Assembly (NCBI RefSeq): GCF_009650215.1 | Contig: NZ_CP045851.1 | Coordinates: forward strand, 620,001 to 684,000 | Source: Actinomarinicola tropica | GTDB taxonomy: Bacteria > Actinomycetota > Acidimicrobiia > Acidimicrobiales > SKKL01 | DNA: 64,000 bases | Reading direction: 5' to 3' | Shown here: piece by piece, positions 58,856 through 64,000 of the stretch | Position numbering within the stretch: position 1 is the first letter of the stretch | How the letters are laid out: every line of letters begins with the position of its first letter | Notes under the pieces: model-generated | Databases searched by the model: none | Told to the model about the DNA's origin: nothing | Seen by the model: only the letters and a program-made list of their open reading frames with translations | Translations under genes and position numbers: made by a program

Positions 58856-59518
58856 TCAGTTGCGTGAGCCGATGCGGTCGCGCCGACGCCAGACGGCGCG
58901 TCCGATGAGCACGAGAAGGGCGAGGATCACCGCCACGTCGATGTAGTCGGAGTACCTGCCGACCGACTGCCACTGGCTCCCGAGGAGGTAGCCCGCCCCG
59001 ACGAGGAGGCAGTTCCACGCCACCGTCCCGAGGAGGGTGAGGCCGATGAACGCCGGGAACGGCATCGCCTGGAACCCGGCGGGGAGAGAGACGATGCTCC
59101 GAACGCCGGGCACCAACCGCCCGATGAGCACCGACGAGCCGCCGTGCCGTCTGAACCAGGCCTGTGCCCGATCGAGGTCCTCGCGCTCGACGAGCGGCAC
59201 CCGCACGAGCAGGTCGTTCACCCGCTGCTCGCCCCACCGCCGGCCGAGTCCGTAGAGGGCCAGGGCGCCGATGAGCGAACCGATGGTGGCCGCGACCACA
59301 GCGCCGAGCAGGTGCATCCGGTCCCGCTCGGCGAGGTAGCCAGCGAGGGGGAGGACGACCTCGCTCGGGATCGGGGGGAAGAGGTTCTCGAGGAGGGTGA
59401 GCGCACCGACGCCGAGGACGCCGAGCGCGTCGATCACGTCGACCACCCAACCCGACAGTCCGCTGAGCTCGTCGGCATCCGAGGCGGCCGCGACGAGCAT
59501 GAGGGTGTCGATCGTCAT
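58856..59518 (-). CDS. DedA-family membrane protein, second copy
   Basis: A 220-residue protein of the same family as 46435-47148: LLENLFPPIPSEVVLPLAGY (about residues 42-61), IGSLIGALALYGLG, FRRHGGSSVLIGRLVPGVRS with the conserved Arg and LPAGFQAMPFPAFIGLTLLG. ATG at 59518 was chosen; its C-terminus ends in a short basic segment. It is divergent from the GlcD-like gene. Confidence 0.88.
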   Translation of the reverse strand: MTIDTLMLVAAASDADELSGLSGWVVDVIDALGVLGVGALTLLENLFPPIPSEVVLPLAGYLAERDRMHLLGAVVAATIGSLIGALALYGLGRRWGEQRVNDLLVRVPLVEREDLDRAQAWFRRHGGSSVLIGRLVPGVRSIVSLPAGFQAMPFPAFIGLTLLGTVAWNCLLVGAGYLLGSQWQSVGRYSDYIDVAVILALLVLIGRAVWRRRDRIGSRN

Positions 59519-59586
59519 GGAACCTGTGCCTGCCCCGTCGGGCGCCCGCTGGAACCCGACCGGCGGGCGGCCCGTACAGTCGGACC

Positions 59587-60936
59587 ATGGACCGCGTCGT
59601 CGAGGAACTGGTCGCTGCCCTCCCGGAGGGAGCGGTCGTCTCCGACCCCGACGTCGTCGAGGGCTACCGGTTCGATCGCGCATCGACGGTCACACCGGGT
59701 CGTCCTCGCGCCGTGGTGCGCGCCACCTGCACCGCCGACGTGCAGGCCGTGCTGCGCATCGCGTCGCAGCACCGGGTGCCGGTCGTGCCGCGCGGCGCGG
59801 GCACCGGCCTGTCGGGCGGTGCGGCGGCGGTCGACGGGGCGATCACCCTGTCGACCGATCGCATGCGTGCCGTCGACGTCGACCCGGCGGCGATGGTCGC
59901 CGTCGTCCAGCCGGGCGCGCTCAACGCCGAGGTGAAGGCGGCGGCTGCCGAGCACGGGCTCTGGTACCCGCCCGATCCGTCGTCCTACGAGATCTGCTCG
60001 ATCGGCGGCAACCTCGCCACCAACGCCGGCGGCCTGTGCTGCGTCCGGCAGGGGGTCACCACCGACTACGTCCTCGGCATCGAGGTCGTCCTCGCCGACG
60101 GTCGGGCCGTCCGTCTCGGCGGGCGCACGATCAAGGACGTCGCCGGCTACGACCTGAAGCGCCTGTTCGTGGGCTCCGAGGGCACCCTCGGCGTCATCAC
60201 CGAGGCGACGCTGCGCCTGCGCCCGGCCCCGCCACCGCTGGCCACGATCGTCGCGACGTTCGACGACGTCGTCGACGCCGGTCGGGCCGTGACGGCGATC
60301 ATGGGGCAGCTCCGCCCGGCCACGCTCGAGCTGATGGACGCCGCCGCCGTGGCCGCGGTCGAGGCGGTGAAGCCGATGGGGCTCGCCGCGGTCGGCGCCC
60401 TCCTCCTCGCGCAGTGCGACGTGGGGAGCGCGGACGTCGCCGCCGTCGTCGCCGCCTGCGAGTCCGCCGGCGCCGCGTACGTCGCGGCGACCGAGGACGC
60501 CGACGAGGGCGAGCTCCTCCTCGGTGCCCGTCGCATGGCGATCCCGTGCGTCGAGCGTCTGGGTGCCGTGCTCATCGAGGACGTCGGCGTGCCCATCCCG
60601 CGCATCCCCGACCTCGTCGCCGCGGTCGAGCAGGTCGCGGCGCGCACGCAGACCCGCATCCCGGTAATCGGCCACGCCGGTGACGGCAACTTCCACCCCC
60701 TCGTCACCTTCGACCCGGCGGACGCCGACGCCGCGGCCCGGGCGCAGGTCGCCTTCGACGAGGTCATGCGGGCCGCGCTCGCGCTGGGCGGGACCATCAC
60801 GGGGGAGCACGGCGTCGGCAGCCTGAAGGCCGCGCACCTGCACGACCAGCTGGGGCCCGACGTGCTCGACCTCTCCCGGCGGGTGAAGGCGGCCCTCGAC
60901 CCCGACGGCATCCTCAACCCAGGCAAGTGGATCTGA
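59587..60936 (+). CDS. GlcD-like FAD-linked 2-hydroxyacid oxidase
   Basis: A 449-residue FAD-binding oxidase (PCMH plus C-terminal cap). VPVVPRGAGTGLSGGAAAVD (about residues 64-83) and SIGGNLATNAGG (about 139-150) bind FAD; IKDVAGYDLKRLFVGSEGTL (about 182-201) and the C-terminal FxHAGDGNFHP-like IGHAGDGNFHPLVTF (about 361-375) and GEHGVGSLK complete the family. Glycolate oxidase subunit or D-lactate dehydrogenase are both possible; partner subunits GlcE/GlcF are not adjacent. Confidence 0.9.
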   Translation: MDRVVEELVAALPEGAVVSDPDVVEGYRFDRASTVTPGRPRAVVRATCTADVQAVLRIASQHRVPVVPRGAGTGLSGGAAAVDGAITLSTDRMRAVDVDPAAMVAVVQPGALNAEVKAAAAEHGLWYPPDPSSYEICSIGGNLATNAGGLCCVRQGVTTDYVLGIEVVLADGRAVRLGGRTIKDVAGYDLKRLFVGSEGTLGVITEATLRLRPAPPPLATIVATFDDVVDAGRAVTAIMGQLRPATLELMDAAAVAAVEAVKPMGLAAVGALLLAQCDVGSADVAAVVAACESAGAAYVAATEDADEGELLLGARRMAIPCVERLGAVLIEDVGVPIPRIPDLVAAVEQVAARTQTRIPVIGHAGDGNFHPLVTFDPADADAAARAQVAFDEVMRAALALGGTITGEHGVGSLKAAHLHDQLGPDVLDLSRRVKAALDPDGILNPGKWI

Positions 60937-60953
60937 CGCACCATCTCTCAGCA

Positions 60954-60987
60954 TGAGTTGACTCAATCTCTGTTGACCTTTTACCGT
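60954..60987 (+). promoter_or_regulatory. Promoter and operator of the arsenic operon
   Basis: Palindrome TGAGT-tg-ACTCA (60954-60965) overlaps a -35 box TTGACT (60958-60963); after an 18-bp spacer comes TACCGT (60982-60987). Transcription would then start at about the ATG at 60995, so the mRNA is probably leaderless. Repressor binding at the palindrome would block RNA polymerase. Confidence 0.55.
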
Positions 60988-60994
60988 GTCGGTC

Positions 60995-61657
60995 ATGGAC
61001 GGACCTCCCGACCTGGAGCATCGAGCACGACGTCACGCCGCGCTGGGTGACCCGGTGCGCCTCCGCATCGTCGACGAGCTGGCGACCTCCGACCGGGCGC
61101 CGGTCGAGCTGCGGCAGCGGCTCGGGATCGAGTCGAACCTCCTCGCCCACCACCTCGAGGTGCTGGAGTCGGTCGGCGTCGTCGAGCGCCACCGGTCGAG
61201 CGGCGACGGTCGCCGCCGGTACGTCCACCTCGTCCGTCGGTCGCTCGACGACCTGGTCCTCCGCCCGTCCCTCGCCCCCGGGCCCGCGCTGTTCGTGTGC
61301 ACCGCCAACTCCGCCCGCTCGCAGCTGGCCGCAGCGTTGTGGCGGGCGCGCACAGGCCACGACGCGTCGTCCGCCGGCACCCACCCCGCCGAGCGCGTCC
61401 ACCCGGGTGCGGTGCACGCCGCGCGCCGCGCCGGCCTCGACCTGGGGGACGCGGTGCCGCAGGCGTTGGAGGCGGCCGGTGCGGCGCCGGCGCTGGTCGT
61501 CACCGTGTGCGACCGCGCCCACGAGGAGCTCTCGCCGTCAGGGGAGTGGCTCCACTGGTCGGTACCCGACCCCGTGCCCGACGGCTCCGCCAAGGCCTTC
61601 GACGCCGCCGTCGCCGAGCTGCGGACGCGGATCGACGGGCTGGTGGGGGTCTCGTGA
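60995..61657 (+). CDS. ArsR-ArsC fusion (regulator plus low-MW phosphatase-type reductase)
   Basis: A 220-residue two-domain protein. Residues about 1-85 are an ArsR winged helix (RLRIVDELATSDRAPVELRQ, then HHLEVLESVGVVERHRSSGD). Residues about 95-220 are a low-MW phosphatase-type fold with the P-loop FVCTANSARSQLAAALWRAR; the nucleophile Cys and CX5R Arg are present, so this half may be active. Fusions of this type occur in actinobacterial arsenic operons. It probably senses arsenic and represses the promoter at 60954-60987. An upstream GTG at 60986 is inside the -10 box and is rejected. Confidence 0.86.
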   Translation: MDGPPDLEHRARRHAALGDPVRLRIVDELATSDRAPVELRQRLGIESNLLAHHLEVLESVGVVERHRSSGDGRRRYVHLVRRSLDDLVLRPSLAPGPALFVCTANSARSQLAAALWRARTGHDASSAGTHPAERVHPGAVHAARRAGLDLGDAVPQALEAAGAAPALVVTVCDRAHEELSPSGEWLHWSVPDPVPDGSAKAFDAAVAELRTRIDGLVGVS

Positions 61658-62385
61658 CCGATGCCCAGCTGGCGCACGAACCGCAGACCGGCATCGGGGA
61701 GCTGCGCCTCGACCTCGTCCGCCGGCTCGTGGCCGAGGGGTTCGGCACCGCGATGCTCATCGTCGCCGTCGTCGGATCCGGCATCGCAGCCAGTCGGCTG
61801 TCGGCCGGCGACGTCGGGCTGCAGCTCCTCGAGAACGCCGCGGCGACCACCGCCGCGCTGATCGGGCTCATCCTCATGTTCGGTGCGGTGTCCGGCGCGC
61901 ACTTCAACCCCGTCGTGACGCTCCTCGACCGGGCGCTCGGCACGATGACCACCCGCGACACCGGTCTCTACGTGCTCGCCCAGGTCGTGGGGGGATGCGT
62001 CGGCACCGTCCTCGCCAACGTGATGTTCGAGCTGCCCGCCGTCGCCTGGTCCACCACCGACCGCTCGTCCGCCGCGCTGTGGCTGTCCGAGGTCCTCGCC
62101 ACCCTCACCCTGCTCGTCCTCATCCAGGGGTGCGTGCGCACCGGTCGGACGTCGGTCGTCCCCTTCGCCGTCGGCATCTGGATCGGCGGGGCCTACTGGT
62201 TCACGTCGTCGACGAGCTTCGCGAACCCGGCGGTCACCATCGCCCGGACGCTGTCGGACAGCTTCGCCGGCATCGCGCCGGCCTCGGCGCCCGGGTTCGT
62301 GGCCGCCCAACTGGTCGGCTGCGTCCTGGCGTACGCGCTCGTCCGGTTCCTCTACCCGCACCACCGATCGGAGGCTGCGCTGTGA
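61654..62385 (+). CDS. MIP-family aquaglyceroporin, probable arsenite channel
   Basis: A 243-residue MIP channel with six helices and two NPA-type half-helices: SGAHFNPVVTLLDR (about residues 83-96, NPV) and TSFANPAVTIARTL (about 187-200, NPA). The first NPA is NPV, a common aquaglyceroporin change. Its GTG overlaps the ArsR-ArsC stop. In such operons MIP channels let arsenite leave, replacing the usual ArsB or Acr3 pump. The role in arsenic is inferred from neighbours. Confidence 0.87.
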   Translation: MTDAQLAHEPQTGIGELRLDLVRRLVAEGFGTAMLIVAVVGSGIAASRLSAGDVGLQLLENAAATTAALIGLILMFGAVSGAHFNPVVTLLDRALGTMTTRDTGLYVLAQVVGGCVGTVLANVMFELPAVAWSTTDRSSAALWLSEVLATLTLLVLIQGCVRTGRTSVVPFAVGIWIGGAYWFTSSTSFANPAVTIARTLSDSFAGIAPASAPGFVAAQLVGCVLAYALVRFLYPHHRSEAAL

Positions 62386-62807
62386 CCACCACCGTCCCCG
62401 AGGTCCTCTTCGTCTGCGTCCACAACGCGGGTCGCTCCCAGATGGCCGCGGCGCTGCTCGCGCGCCACGCCGGCGACCGGGTCGTCGTCCGCTCGGCCGG
62501 CTCGGCCCCGGCCGACGACCTCAACCCCGCCGTCGTCGAGGCCATGGCCGAGGTCGGCATCGACCTGCGGGCTGCCGGCGCACGCCCGAAGCGCCTGGAG
62601 GACGCCGCCGTCGCGGCCTCCGACGTCGTCATCACGATGGGCTGCGGCGACGCCTGCCCCTTCTACCCGGGCACCCGCTACGAGGACTGGCAGCTCGACG
62701 ACCCCGCCGGCCAGGGCATCGAGGCGGTCCGACCGATCCGCGACGAGATCGACCGACGGGTCCTCGATCTGCTGGCCTCGCTCGGGATCGAACGCGCGAC
62801 CGCCTGA
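62382..62807 (+). CDS. arsC: Arsenate reductase, low-MW phosphatase type
   Basis: A 141-residue ArsC: P-loop FVCVHNAGRSQMAAALLARH (about residues 10-29, nucleophile Cys with CX5R), and MGCGDACPFYPGTRYEDWQL (about 86-105) with the two further cysteines that form the catalytic disulfide in thioredoxin-type ArsC. It reduces arsenate to arsenite for export by the channel. GTG at 62382 overlaps the channel gene stop. Confidence 0.94.
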   Translation: MTTTVPEVLFVCVHNAGRSQMAAALLARHAGDRVVVRSAGSAPADDLNPAVVEAMAEVGIDLRAAGARPKRLEDAAVAASDVVITMGCGDACPFYPGTRYEDWQLDDPAGQGIEAVRPIRDEIDRRVLDLLASLGIERATA

Positions 62808-62813
62808 TGCGCC

Positions 62814-63761
<948 letters not shown>

Positions 63762-63845
63762 CCCGGTTCCTCCTCTCGGTCGAACGGCCGGAGCCTACGT
63801 GCGCAGCCGACCGCGAGGAACCACGCCGCTGTACGGTCCCCGTCC

Positions 63846-64000
63846 GTGGACCGGACCTTGGACGAGATCGGCTTCTACACCCTGGCCGGCGCGCCGGACT
63901 CGCCCGCCGACCTCTTCGACGAGGTCCGTGAGGCGGAGCGGCTCGGCCTCGGTGCGGTGTTCATCTCCGAGCGCTTCAACTCGAAGGAGGCGGTGACGCT
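63846..64000 (+). CDS. LLM-class F420-dependent oxidoreductase, N-terminal part
   Basis: A partial gene running off the right edge. Starting at GTG 63846 the first 51 residues read DEIGFYTLAGAPDSPADLFD and then EAERLGLGAVFISERFNSKE. The first beta strand of a bacterial-luciferase-like barrel and the AERLGLGAVFISER motif are typical of F420-dependent LLM-class oxidoreductases. Its C-terminus and substrate cannot be judged. Confidence 0.8.
   Translation, partial: MDRTLDEIGFYTLAGAPDSPADLFDEVREAERLGLGAVFISERFNSKEAVT

Overview
The window is very GC-rich (about 70% judged by eye, not computed), uses many GTG starts and packs genes with 4-bp ATGA/GTGA overlaps. Several gene families are typical of Actinomycetota: deazaflavin/F420-type DUF385 and PPOX proteins, a mycothiol-nitroreductase-like DsbA protein, an LLM-type F420 oxidoreductase and a DUF6153-like protein. 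I infer a high-GC actinobacterium, perhaps of the Acidimicrobiia; the lineage below phylum is a guess.

Region 1 (1 to about 19.75 kb) looks like an accessory metal/redox island that continues past the left edge. It holds divergent ccdA/tlpA-type thiol-redox genes, a lipid-anchored cupredoxin, a complete ISL3-family IS with 8-bp target duplication, an ICMT-like methyltransferase, an EamA transporter, a DUF2933-like/OLD-like/LOG-like gene run, an ABC exporter, a P1B metal ATPase, a BlaI/BlaR1-type regulator pair, CopC, a second cupredoxin, a broken second P-type ATPase, paired small membrane proteins, a c-type cytochrome and a DUF305 protein. Three of these genes carry frameshifts or truncations. 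Copies of one palindrome suggest a BlaI-controlled copper/redox regulon. The island ends at a tRNA-Met 3' half, followed by a terminator, which is the expected junction of an element integrated into a tRNA gene.

Region 2 (19.75-22.4 kb) is a small, decayed second element: a Fic protein, an N-terminally truncated tyrosine recombinase, a probable toxin-antitoxin pair, a 22-bp exact direct repeat and a diverged 100-bp copy of the tRNA-like junction.

Region 3 (22.5-64 kb) looks like ordinary chromosome: epoxide hydrolase, alkyltransferase-like protein, an ABC-F/acyl-CoA thioesterase fusion, a HerA-like ATPase, an alpha-hydroxyacid oxidase, SelO, a complete phhA-hppD-fahA-hmgA tyrosine-degradation operon, a rifampicin-phosphotransferase-like enzyme, a molybdate regulator-modABC operon, ArsR-linked SRPBCC genes, a CaCA exchanger, ArsR-SulP, 3-methyladenine glycosylase, two DedA proteins, a GlcD-like oxidase and an arsenic operon (ArsR-ArsC fusion, aquaglyceroporin, ArsC). 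It is interrupted at 35.0-36.6 kb by gene fragments and a second, truncated cytochrome c-DUF305 module next to an EamA transporter with a histidine-rich tail.
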